Shown piece after piece: positions 53,701-64,000 of a stretch of DNA of 64,000 bases. A program made the position numbers and the translations under genes. The notes under the pieces were generated by a model that had not been told where the DNA came from, ran no database searches, and worked only from the letters and a program-made list of their open reading frames with translations. Position 1 is the first letter of the stretch. Each line of letters opens with the position of its first letter. This DNA is from Tetrahymena elliotti 4EA. Its lineage: Eukaryota; Ciliophora; Oligohymenophorea; Hymenostomatida; Tetrahymenidae. The stretch spans positions 724,057-788,056 of the forward strand of contig JH720328.1 in the NCBI GenBank assembly GCA_000231825.2, in the 5' to 3' direction.

Positions 53701-56700
53701 ACAGTAAAAAAATTAAAATATTATCTCAACTAAATATACCTTATTAATTTCATCTTTTAATTAAATATTTTTTGCGACACTTTTGAAATACTGGAGAATC
53801 TCATGAATTAAATAATACCAATAGATTTTAATTTCAAAATCTGAAAATTTGGCATTAAATAATTTTCAATAATGGTTAAAATAAAATTTTTTGTGATAAA
53901 TAATAGGGATATGGAGGTAGTATTTATTATGGATACTAAACATCTTAAACTAATTCTTACAGTGGATCAAGAATGCTGATGTAATCTAAAGCTAAATTTG
54001 AAAATGAATATAAATTTAGATCTTTAGATGAATAGAAGCAGAATATGCTTGATTATGAAAGCTATTATTTGGGATAAATAACAAATTAAGTGGCATATGA
54101 ATAAAGAGACATAAATTATTATCAATAAGTAAATTTACAATATCCTGGTGAAAGCTAGCTAATAAATGATTAAATGGTGATAAATTAATATAATTAAATT
54201 TTTAAATATTAAAACACATCAGAAGTATTTATTGTTGATTTATCTAAATTTGAAAATAATTATGCAACATATTCTGGTGGGGCTATACATTATGTCAGCT
54301 GTTAAGAAGTTCAGAAATGCAAATTTGTATTATATAATTCAAACTTTATAAATAATTCAGCTGGCATTAATTCACCTGCTGTCAGCAGTCTCAACCATGT
54401 ACCCACTTTTAAAAATAATACAGCTGAATTAAATCATTTAAAGAATGGTTAAAACATAAATTATGATGTGGCTTCTTTCAACATAGCTCCTACTCTAGTC
54501 AAGATCAATTTCCTTGAAAAAAATGATATCAATTATTTAAAAATTTAATCAGGAGAAGTTCAAGATGAAGGTTTAGTTGTTGAATTGTACAATTTTTTAA
54601 ATGAAAAAATATTCTATTCTGAAATAGATAGTCTTCCTACTTGTTAGCTTTACTTTGCTGATACTAAGATGGTAGCTGATTTTAATATTACCACAAACAG
54701 CTTAGTATTCACACCATTTTAGCTTACTTATGAGCCAGGAAAATAAAAATAATTAGGTATCTAATGCAGTTGCTTAAAGGTGCCTTACATTGATGGAAGT
54801 GGGGTTGTGGAAAATTAAAATTACATGACGTATGAAAAAAATATTCTAGTTGAATTTGATAAATGCAATTAAGGAGATATATATTTATTTGATAAGCAAA
54901 TATGCTCAAAATGCAACAAAGGTAGTTACACTTTTGATAATCCTGAGAAGGCAATCTGTTAAGTCTGCCCTATGGGAGCTTATGTAATATTTTATAACAA
55001 TTTTAAATATTTTTTAATTTATTAAATTAATACAGTGTGCAGGAGGTAACAAAATATAGCTTTTAAAAGGATATTGGAATAATTAAAATAATAAACCACA
55101 GACAGTTATTGAATGCTATTAAAATATAAATAATTGTGTAGGAGAAGTAGATTCAAATGGAACAACTCTTCCAGAAACTCCATTCACTCCTTGTGATATA
55201 GGCCATGTTGGAGCTCTATGTGAGTAGTGTGACATAAGAGTAAATTTATTTTAAATTGAGATTTTTTTTTTGAAATTGTATTTAAATCTAAGTCAGCAAA
55301 AAGTTCAAAGAGATATTTCTCAAATGGTAATTATGAATGTGGAGACTGTGATAGTCCTGAAAAAATTTATACAAAAATATCTTTTGTGCTATTAGGTTGC
55401 TTTATCTTTGCAATTATAACTGTTAATGCAATTGTTTCTGAAGTAAAAAATAAAATTTTAAAGGCAGCGTTTAAGTTGATGGGAGTCCTTTTGCTTGGAA
55501 CAAATTCATAATATTTTTAAGCATCTTCATCTCTGTTTAAAATATTCATAAATTATGCTCAAATAAATTTCATAATTTACACTTTGAAATTAAATAATCC
55601 AGGAATTATAACTGAGGTTATTTAATCAATTATTTCTCCTTTCAAGTAACAAATTTCTTTTTATTTATATTTCTTGGTTTTTGGAATTAATATATATAAT
55701 AAATATATAATAGATTTCTTGAGACTGGATTCGATTGTGCTTTAAGCTACACTTTCAACTTAGATATTATTTATGTAAAGGTTTTTGGATATTGCTTACT
55801 TCCAATATTTTATTATGTAGTTATAGTTTTTTTTCTTTGCATAATTGAGATCTTCCACAAAAAAATAATAAAGAATTATTATTTTTACATTTCTGCATTT
55901 TTTGTTACCCTTTTTACTATTCCTTCAGTGGTTTAGTATTTGGTTTTAGTCCTCTCTTGCAGGTAGATAGGTAACTAAAAATATATAACAGCAGATGTTA
56001 CATAGACTTGCTATACTGCTTAACATGTAGAGTATATTAAGAAGCTCCTTATTCCATCTATAGTGGTTTATGTATTTCTTGTACCCTCTGCTATGATAAC
56101 CTTTTTATATTTTAATAAGCACAAACTCTAAAATAATATCTTTGAATTAAAATTTGGGTTTTTATATAGAGAATATAAGGCTATTGTTTTCTATTGGGAG
56201 ATTATTCGTTTGGTTATCAAAGTTATAATATATTCTGTTATCAGTATTTGGGATGAAAATGTTTAAGCTAAGGCACTCTTCAGTATTTTAATGCTTATTA
56301 TTTACTAGTATGCACTGAACAAGACATAGCCCTTCAAAAATGATAGACTGAACTTCTTAGAAAGTCTCTCAACAAGTTTAAATATATTTTCTATTTTTAT
56401 TGCACTGTTTTGCAAGATTGCAGATAGATTATTCTTTGTCTATCTTGGATTTGTTTTAGTAATAGGTCTCAACATTATCTTTTTAACTTATCTTGGAGTT
56501 GACTTTTATAAAATCTATAAAAATGGATTCAATAAATTAGGTAGATTGATGAGTAAATGCTTGAGAAGAAAAACTTAAACACAAGAGATTTAAAGGGAAG
56601 AAAATATAGAAAAAGAGCTGACTTAAAGTTAAATTATTGCTATTTAAAAATGGTTTCATTTGAAGACTTTTGTTTTAGTTTATATTTAATTGAAAAAGAT

Positions 56701-57700
56701 AAGAATTCCTGTTTAAATTTACTCAGAAGAAGTCTTTTTCATTTATAATAAGATAAAAAAAGTAATTCCTCTAATGAGCTTAGACTAAATTTAAAAGGAG
56801 ATGGCAAACAAGATAGATGAAAATATGAAATTAAATGGCTTCTATGTACTTAAAATAGAGAACAATTCTTCTTCTTTTATAAACAAATTAATAGAATAAA
56901 ATGCTTAAAATCTTATAAGCTTCAACCTTTCGGATCATTTGAGCAACCTAAAGAATTTCTATGACTTGTAAAATGTACATGAAGGAAGAATAAAAAATAT
57001 TTTTGAAGGAAACACAATTGTAGGTAAAGAAATAACCCTGAATGAAGATCATTAACAAATAAGACTAAGAAATAGCAGTACAAAATCAAAAACTAATGCC
57101 TATGATAATGATTCGAATCTATTTATTCAATAAAACTAAAATCTATACAATTAATAAATGTAGGCCTTAGAATATGCCAAAGAGATAATACCTTAAGATG
57201 AATAGCTTCACTAAAATAAAAGCTAAATTATAAAGTAAAGAACAGCTATTGATGATGACACTAACTCAAAAGGGAGCTAAGAATTAATTCTCTAAAACAA
57301 AGGAAATTTTATGAAATAAAAATCTTAAGAAGAAGAAGAAGAAAATTCTCACAAAGTAATTGAACTTAGTGAGTTTTAATCAAATTCATAATCAGATTCA
57401 AATAAAAAAACTATTTATCAATAAACCTTGATAAGTCCAACAAATAGTATGCATTCAAATATTTGTCTAAACTAAAATCTTAAATAACACACGTCTCCAG
57501 TATTTAACTCAGGACATGCTTTAACTGAAAAATTTAAAAATCATAAAACAGACCCTTAATAATAAGAAGCACCAAAATAAGTATTCTCAAAAAGGTCATT
57601 ATCTTAGAACAAAGAATGGAGCTCTTTAGTTAATTAATAAAATTTAGAGGAAGTTATACATTTTGAATCTGATGATGATGAAGATGATATTAATCTTTGA
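47766..57700 (+). CDS. Giant Cys-rich, beta-helix, polytopic membrane surface protein (copy B)
   Basis: Multi-exon gene of roughly 2,800 residues. The start at 47766 is chosen because it opens a signal peptide (MITFFLYFVYLFKLSQQG); the later ATG at 47835 would lose it. Many C-x2-C pairs follow (48.1-49.4 kb), then a long beta-helix-like ectodomain of short Ser/Asn-rich strands (49.7-54.7 kb). The juxtamembrane block has the family marks CPMGAY-intron-CAGG, LLKGYW and IGHVGALCEQCD (54.9-55.2 kb). The polytopic domain (55.38-56.55 kb) has about eight hydrophobic segments with SCRQIGNQKYITADVTQTCY and FGFLYREYKAIVFYWEIIRL, both alignable with copy A. A cytoplasmic tail of about 380 residues, rich in Gln, Ser and acidic residues, ends at TGA 57698-57700. 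The function is unknown. The size and layout suggest a surface sensor or adhesin. Confidence 0.82.
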
Positions 57701-58765
57701 TAAAAAAAATACTAATTTATTTTTAAAAAATAAGAAAAATAAAAAACTAAATTAATTGATGATAGATGAATCCTTTATGAAAATAATAAAAATAAATCTC
57801 AAACAAAATGCCTCTTTATTTTGATTTGAATATAAGAAAAAATATTACTTAAATAATAGATCAGCTTTCCAATTGACTGATTAAACAAACAACTAATTGT
57901 CTATTTATAGTCTGATAAATTCATTAAATTTAAATTATTTTAACGAATGTCAATACTTATTTAATTCACATTAATTAATCTATTTTTAATTCCAAAACAA
58001 TTTATCATAATCACTCTTATTTTAAAAATATACCATATTCCTTTATTTTATATCATTTAAATTATTTCAATTAACTAATATTTTATTTTTATTAATATTT
58101 TAAATTAAATTCAATTCTAAAATTTTCTTTTGCTTAAAAATAATAGAATTATATTACTCCTTTTTACAATAAAGCTTTAAAAATTTTTATTTAAGATTGC
58201 ACTTTTTATCTTGAACAAAATCATTTTAAAAATTTTAATTTGTTTAAGATGATTTTGATTAATTTTTTTTTATTTATTTTCTAAAAAAATATAAAAATTT
58301 GATAGTAATAATTATTTTTTTTATGATTAATTTGCTTTAGTTTTTTATTTTTTGATTTAGAATAAGATTCGCTTTTTGACCTAAATCTTTTGAATCAAAT
58401 TCACTATTACCTTTGAATCAAATTTTATTTAAAAATCCATCAGTAAAAATTAAATATTTAAACATATGCGTCAACAACTACGTTCTAATTCACTGATCTA
58501 AATTCTGTATTATTAATAAAAAATTATCTATGTATCTAATTGGATCTATTTATTATTATAATAAGATCATCATTATAGATCACCTGTAATAAAAACGTAT
58601 TTATTATAAATAATTTGTTAATTAATATCATTCAAATATTCTTAGATACCTGATTAAGATAGAAAATAAACAAAAAAACACACATTTATTAGTATTTTAT
58701 TAATTTTTAAAAAATATAAAAAACATAAAGGTAAAATACACGAATATTTGAAGTTAGATAGTAAA
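57701..58765. other. Intergenic region, no gene seen
   Basis: About 1.06 kb of AT-rich sequence between surface protein B and the fourth otubain-family gene. No supportable frame or motif was found on either strand. Confidence 0.55.
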
Positions 58766-61215
58766 ATGGATAGAAGTAATATTTTAGAATCTATACTATT
58801 TAGCTTTACTTTTTTCATTAATATTAATTAATACTTTTGAATAATAAATAGGTGGAAGTTTTAACAAACCTAAAATTTTTGAAAGGATTTCAGATGATGA
58901 GTTTTTAGTCCACTTTGGAAAGGATAAAGATTTTGTTGGTATTATAGAAGAAATGATTCACTTGGCAGAGAAATACAACTTAAGCTATAAAAATGCTTTG
59001 GATTCATTTGTTGATTAGCTCAACATCAAGCTAAAATCAATTCATGTTATATCCAAAATCGATGTATTTGGAGCTAAGTACTCAAAAGAAGAGAAATATC
59101 ACAATGCATTAAAAAAAATAGTTGATAAATATCCTTTCTACATGATGGTTAGAGGTGATAAAAACAGTTTTTATAGATCATTTATGCTTTCATTAGTTCT
59201 TTCTTTGATTCTAAACAAGAAAACAGCTGTGATCGTTTCTCTAATGAAAAAAATTTCCAGTATCTCATTAATTAGTTTTAAGCACAAGAAAGTTTAAGCT
59301 CTTAAAAGAAATGTAGAGTTTCTCAAATGTTTCTTGCTAAGTTTTCTATATGAATGCGTGGAATTCAGTTTAGGTGCCAGATAATTCAATTTGAGAGATT
59401 TTGTTAAACGTTACAACTCAGCTCCTATTGTAGATTTTGGTATGGTTATCTTTTCCAGACATTTAATTTTAACAAAATTTGAAGATAATTCTTGTGATCC
59501 TGAATACAAGCATCTCTTTGACTAAGTTAACCAAAATAAAACAAAGAACTATTTAAATGAATATTCTAAGGAAGCAGAAGAGTTCATATTCCCTCTAGCG
59601 GCACAAGTAATTTGAATTATTTATTGATAATAGATTATCAAGTAATTCTCCTTTATGTATTTATCAATATAATTCATTTATTTTAAAGGCATTCTAAGTT
59701 GATTTAGTCATCTAGAACTTGTACTTGTAAAATAACAAATATGTTACTAATGAAATTTAATTCAAACCTTTACCAGGATCTGATGCTTTAGAAAAAATTA
59801 TTCTTTGTTGCTAGAAAGATCACTTTGAATCTTTAATTCCTAAAGATTTGTACTAAACTCATTTATCTGAGTACGATGAAATTGAACTTTTTGAGAATAT
59901 TGATTAAGCTAAGATGGAAAAAAATGGTGAGCTAAAAGATGACGACGACGACGAGGATGATGTTCTTTTAGATGAGGATGTTTAAGAATAAGAAATAGAA
60001 CATAATTATGAAGGAGAACAAGAATTAGATGTTGAAGAAGATAGTACTATGCCTCAAGATTCAAATAAGAAAAAGAACCGTAATGAAGAGAAAAGTGAGT
60101 AGTTTGAAGACCAAAATTTAGATGATGAGCTATAAAAAGAATAGGAAAGAATTGAGTAAGAACAATTAAAATAAAAGCAATTAGAATTAGAAAAAAAGTT
60201 AGAGGAAGAGAGACTTTAAAAAGAGGCTGAAGAAGCTAGAATAAAAAAAGAAGCAGAAGAAGCAAGAATTAGATAAGAAGCTGAGGAGGCAAAAAAAAAA
60301 TAAGAAGCAGAAGAGGTAAGACTCAAAAAAGAAGCTGAAGAGGAAAGAATCAAAAAAGAGGCAGAAGAGGCAAGATTAAAGAAAGAAGCAGAAGAAGCTA
60401 GAATTAAGAAAGAAGCTGAGCAGGCAAGACTGAAAAAAGAAGCTGAAGAAGCAAGATTAAAAAAAGAAGCTGAGGAAGCAAGACTTAAGAAGGAGGCAGA
60501 AGAAGCAAGAATTAAGAAAGAAGCTGAAGAGGCAAGATTAAAGAAAGAGGCAGAAGAAGCTAGAATAAAAAAAGAGGCTGAAGAAGCTAGAATTAAATAA
60601 GAAGCAGAAGAAGCAAGAAAAAAGAAAGATGCAGAAGAAAAAGAAAAAGAAAGAATATTATTAGAGAAATAAAAAAGAGAAGCTGAAGAAATACGTATAA
60701 AAGAAGAATAAATAAATAAATAAAAAGCAGAAAGCGAAAGATAGGAGTCACTTTAGAAAGCTGAAGCTGAAGAGAGGGAAAGATAGCTGAATTTACAGAG
60801 GGAAAAAGAACTTGAAGAATTTAAGAGAAAAGAAGAAATTCAAATTCCTGAACCTCAATAAAGCTAGAGATAAGGATAATCTTCTGGGTTGAGATATAGA
60901 AATTAGGAAAGATAAGGTGGCCAAGAACGTTTTGATTCTTCTCTGAATCCAGAAGGCCAAACAATTTAAGACAAAAGCTAGAATCAAGCCTAATCTTAAT
61001 AAGCTTAAGGTTAGAAGAAAGCTTCAGAAAGAATTTAGTAGATTTAATCTTAGAATGCTTCTTTTAAATAAAACAAAAAGAAAAAGAAAGACTAATAATA
61101 TTGGGTATATATTGCAATAGGAGCAGCAGTTCTATTTGGTTCTATTGTTATTGATAAAGTGAAAAAAAATGAATTATAAATTACACCATTGTCATATATC
61201 AAAAGTAAGCTCTGA
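58766..61215 (+). CDS. Otubain-family pseudoenzyme 4 with long charged helix and C-terminal membrane anchor
   Basis: Exons 58766-58775, 58852-59606 and 59689-61215 join in phase to 763 codons and stop at TGA 61213-61215. The otubain-like domain (residues 1-305) has MVRGDKNSFYRSFMLSLVL where gene 3 has DVRGDGNCFYRSIMLSFLL, so the catalytic Cys is Ser109. His300 (KDHFESL) is kept. The second intron is at the family position, before AFQVDLVIQNLYL. Next comes an acidic segment (DDDDEDD, then Glu-rich), then 16 units of a 9-residue charged helix (KEAEEARIK type, 60220-60651). A Gln/Ser-rich linker and KKKKKD lead to one hydrophobic segment (WVYIAIGAAVLFGSIVI) 25 residues from the end, which makes a tail anchor likely. 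A Ser for Cys change usually abolishes protease activity, so a membrane-bound ubiquitin-binding or spacer role is inferred. Confidence 0.87.
60220..60651 (+). repeat. 27-bp coding minisatellite (9-residue KEAEEARIK helix, 16 units)
   Basis: Sixteen in-frame units of 27 bases, with consensus K-E-A-E-E-A-R-[IL]-K. Glu and Lys/Arg are spaced for i to i+4 salt bridges. The run could form a single stable alpha-helix of about 144 residues (about 21 nm) or a coiled coil. Units vary at synonymous sites (GAA/GAG, GCT/GCA), so it is not a very recent expansion. Confidence 0.9.
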
Positions 61216-62313
61216 AAGCAGGGTTGAAAAACCAAAAAAAAAATCAAATAAAATTCAATTAAATACTTCTTATTTATATAAAAAGATATTTATTTTTAAA
61301 CCATCTTTTTTTTTCAATCAAATGAAATATTATCAATTGGTCTACAATCTCTTTTCATCATTTGTACAATTTTATAAATATTTTGTCTTTTTTAATTTAA
61401 ATCAAGTAATAAAAAATGGTTTGATGTAATTTATTTTATTTGTTTAATTTATTTTGAAATAAACATAATTAATCAATCTATTATTGAAAGATTTCTTCTC
61501 AATAAAAATATTAAATTATATATTTGCTATTTTTAAAAGTTATCATGTATATTTATTGTTTGTTGTATGATAAAAGTTGTAAACTTAATAAAAAAAATGT
61601 TGAAATATTCTTTTATCAAAAATAAATAAATAAAATGAAAATAAAAATGAAATAAAAAAATAGAAAAATACCTTTTAGAATTAAAAACATTTGCAATAAC
61701 AACACTTTCTTTTTTAATACCGAAGCAATAAATATTTATTGAAATCTTTCTTATTTTGGAAAAAATTTGTATTCAATTTTTATTTAAAAAACTAAAATTT
61801 TTAAATAATTTAATTTAAAATTGATATTTTTGCTTATTTGAGAGAAAAATATAAAATGAATTGGTCATTATTTTATTTAAAATATTTTTTGGAATTAATT
61901 TTATTTATTTGAAACAATTAGAATTATTTCTGTAGACACATTAAAATCAATTATTATTAAATTAAAAATTTTTTTTTTAAGAAACTAAAATGAATTCAAA
62001 TCTTCTGAAGAAGATTTAATTAGAATATATCTCTCAGTTGATTGATTGATGATCAGGAAGTTTAGAATATTAAGAATAGGTTAGTTTTCAGCTTTTATTT
62101 TTACTCATAAATAAAAAAAAAGAAAATACATTCTTTTCTAACAGATTAATAATTTTTTGATTCTGACTGACTTTTTCTCATAATAAATTATATTAATTAG
62201 TTGTGTAAAATTTTAGATAAAAAAGCTTTTATTAGATAATAAGATACATAAAAAAGTTTACTTCGCAATAAATATTTTCAAAAAAAATATTTCTTAGACT
62301 ATTAAAATAATAA
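61216..62313. other. Intergenic region, no gene seen
   Basis: About 1.1 kb of AT-rich sequence. A 19-codon open frame starts at 61990 and closes at TGA; it is too short to call and may be an upstream ORF or leader of the next gene. Confidence 0.5.
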
Positions 62314-64000
62314 ATGGACTAAATATAATAGGCTTCAGGATAATATCCCTATCATAATAGAGATGTCTAAGGATAGTAAAATTATTAAAAGTAATAGCTT
62401 TAAGGATAATAGCCTACTAATTAAAGTGATTAAGTATTATAATAATAAACTAATTAAAAGTAGTAGATTTAAGGATGGAAACCTTATGAAAACTAGAATA
62501 GTATAAATTAATAATTGAACCAAAACTAGTAGATTTATGGATACTAACTAAATCAAAATTAAAATGACTAAGGATCTTCTTCTAATCAAAATCTATAACT
62601 TAAAGGATAATAATCTAATGAGATTAAGTAGATTTAACCAGATTAGTTTAATTTTCATGAGTTAGCTTAAATCATTTAGGAGACTTAGGTATCTCTTCCT
62701 AATCAAAATTAACTGACTTAAGGATAATTACCTATTTAGAATTAGTAAAATCCAAATTTTGCTTTTAGAATAAACTCATAAAATCAAGGACCTTATCAAT
62801 AATAACAATAGGATTAAGTATAATACGCTAATGGTAGCAAGTAAATTTATGAAAATTAAACTAATTAAAACTAGCAACCATATGCATAATAAAAAATTTC
62901 GTAATAGTAGTTTTAAGGATCTCTTCCTAATCTAATGTAGCAGGTTTAAGCATAATACCCAAACTAAAATTAATAAACAGGAAATGGTTTGATTAGTTAA
63001 AACTAATAACCTTAAGTACCTTATCCTAACCAAAATTAATAGGTGTAAGGAAGTTAAAATAATGAGAGTAAATAAACAATAGAAAATAAGCCAAATTACA
63101 ATTAGTAGGTTGATAGATAATAATTTAGGTAGTAATAATAATTTTAAGGATTATTAGCTAATCAAAACTTACAGGTTTAGGACTAATTGCCAAGCTAAAA
63201 TTTACAGGCATAAGGATTATTGTCTAATTAGAATTAGCAATTCACAACAAAAGATTTGTTGAGTCAAAAATAATAAATTCAAGAATCTAATCCTAATTAA
63301 AATTAATAAGTTTTAGATTAAGGATAAATCTCTAATCAGGGTAAATAAATCTATATAAATTAACCAATTTAAAACTAGCAGGCTTAAGGGTAATAATTGA
63401 TTAAAAATGTTGAGGCTTAAGGATCTTTACGTAACCAAAACTAAAAGATTTTAGAATAAATTCCAAATATGAATATGTAAAATATTTAGGATATTCCTTT
63501 TCAAAACAAATAAATTTTAGGACCTTATCCAAATCAATAGTAATAGGTTTCAGGACCTCATCTGAATTAAAACTAATACGCTTAAGGATTTTAGCCTTTT
63601 AAAAGCAATTAGATTCAAGGTGATTAGCCAAATTAAAACTAGCAGACTTAAAAATAATAATTTAATTGGAATTTTCAAAAATCTTATTAAAATTAATAGT
63701 TTTAAGGATAAATCACAAATTAGAATTAGCAAAAAATCTAAGGGTACAATATTTTTGGAACCTAAACATTTTATGTAAATTATCCAAATCAAAACTAGTA
63801 GTATAATGAAGATTAACATAATAATTTTATTCAAGGAGATTAGAATAGCTAAAATTAGCAGGTGATTTAATAATTACCTTTTGAAGACTTACTGAGTTAA
63901 GGATTAAATCAGTAGACATAAGGTTTATAACAATAAAACCAATAATTTTATGGATAAAACCCAAATTATGTAAAGAATTTTCAGTAGTATTTACCTAGTT
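62314..64000 (+). CDS. Gln/Asn-rich repeat protein, partial (3' end beyond the window)
   Basis: Open from ATG 62314 to the last base with no TGA, 562 codons, all in one exon. Almost the whole protein is Gln and Asn in imperfect repeats of about 15-20 residues around the core Y/L-P-N-Q-N-Q-Q-x-Q-G (for example QGSLPNLMQQVQAQYPNQNQ, GPYPNQQQQVSGPHLNQNQ). There are no Cys, few charged residues, and no hydrophobic segment that could span a membrane. Most Gln codons are TAA or TAG. Its composition is like the tails of the first two otubain-family genes but the repeat is different. I do not recognise a family. A structural or condensate-forming role is possible, but nothing here proves it. Confidence 0.8.

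Noticed and set aside
61169..61429. 86-codon plus-strand frame at the end of otubain gene 4
   Set aside because: It overlaps the true 3' end in another frame and then runs into AT-rich non-coding sequence. No domain or good composition was seen.
63550..63834. Minus-strand hydrophobic frame near the window end
   Set aside because: Antisense shadow of the Gln/Asn-rich gene, for the same compositional reason.
1..64000. Chromosome breakage sequence, telomere repeats, tRNA genes, rRNA, CRISPR arrays, insertion sequences
   Set aside because: Scanned by eye on both strands. No full breakage-type 15-mer, no G4T2 repeats, no cloverleaf with a T-loop motif and no transposase-like frame was found. Reading by eye could miss a tRNA.

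Overview
This window is macronuclear-type DNA from an oligohymenophorean ciliate, most likely a Tetrahymena or a close relative. It is very AT-rich. Nearly every real gene is closed in the standard code but opens when TAA and TAG are read as glutamine and only TGA as stop. Introns are short, AT-rich and GT..AG. All coordinates and translations below use that code. There is one 100-base N gap (47009-47108).

Layout, left to right. (1) 1454-12117, minus: a giant surface protein with a signal peptide, Cys-rich repeats, a long beta-helix-like ectodomain and a C-terminal polytopic membrane domain. (2) 13160-14416, minus: a phospholipid scramblase-family protein. (3) 15109-17419, minus: a Pro/Tyr/Gly/Gln-rich adaptor-like protein with repeated short KK-x-[GA]-F-x-F motifs. 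(4) 19048-23822, minus: a sodium/proton exchanger of the SOS1/SLC9C type with a degenerate cyclic-nucleotide-binding-like tail. (5) 25006-34077, minus: a very large helical protein built on at least five modules marked by W-K-x-[LI]-P, ending in a coiled coil and a Gln-rich tail. (6) Three tandem plus-strand genes of the otubain (OTU, C65) family at 34642-38595, 39365-41950 and 42529-44410. (7) 45954-46841, plus: a second scramblase. (8) 47766-57700, plus: a second giant surface protein of the same family as gene 1. (9) 58766-61215, plus: a fourth otubain-family gene with a long charged helix and a tail anchor. (10) 62314-64000, plus: a Gln/Asn-rich repeat protein running off the window end.

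Two things stand out. First, a local expansion of four otubain-like genes share one intron position, just before an AF-x-x-x-L block. Two appear catalytically intact (Cys83/His281; Cys101/His305). One has lost both the Cys and the His (Gly79/Lys276) and one has Ser for Cys (Ser109/His300). Two of the four carry a small C4 zinc-like module followed by a long Asn/Gln-rich tail, and the Ser form is predicted to be membrane-anchored. Together they look like a ubiquitin-handling set that mixes active enzymes and pseudoenzymes. Second, the scramblase and giant-surface-protein pair occurs twice in mirror orientation (minus strand at 1.5-14.4 kb, plus strand at 46.0-57.7 kb), with the scramblase upstream of the surface protein each time, which suggests an old inverted duplication. 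Function calls rest on motifs read by eye; no search was run.
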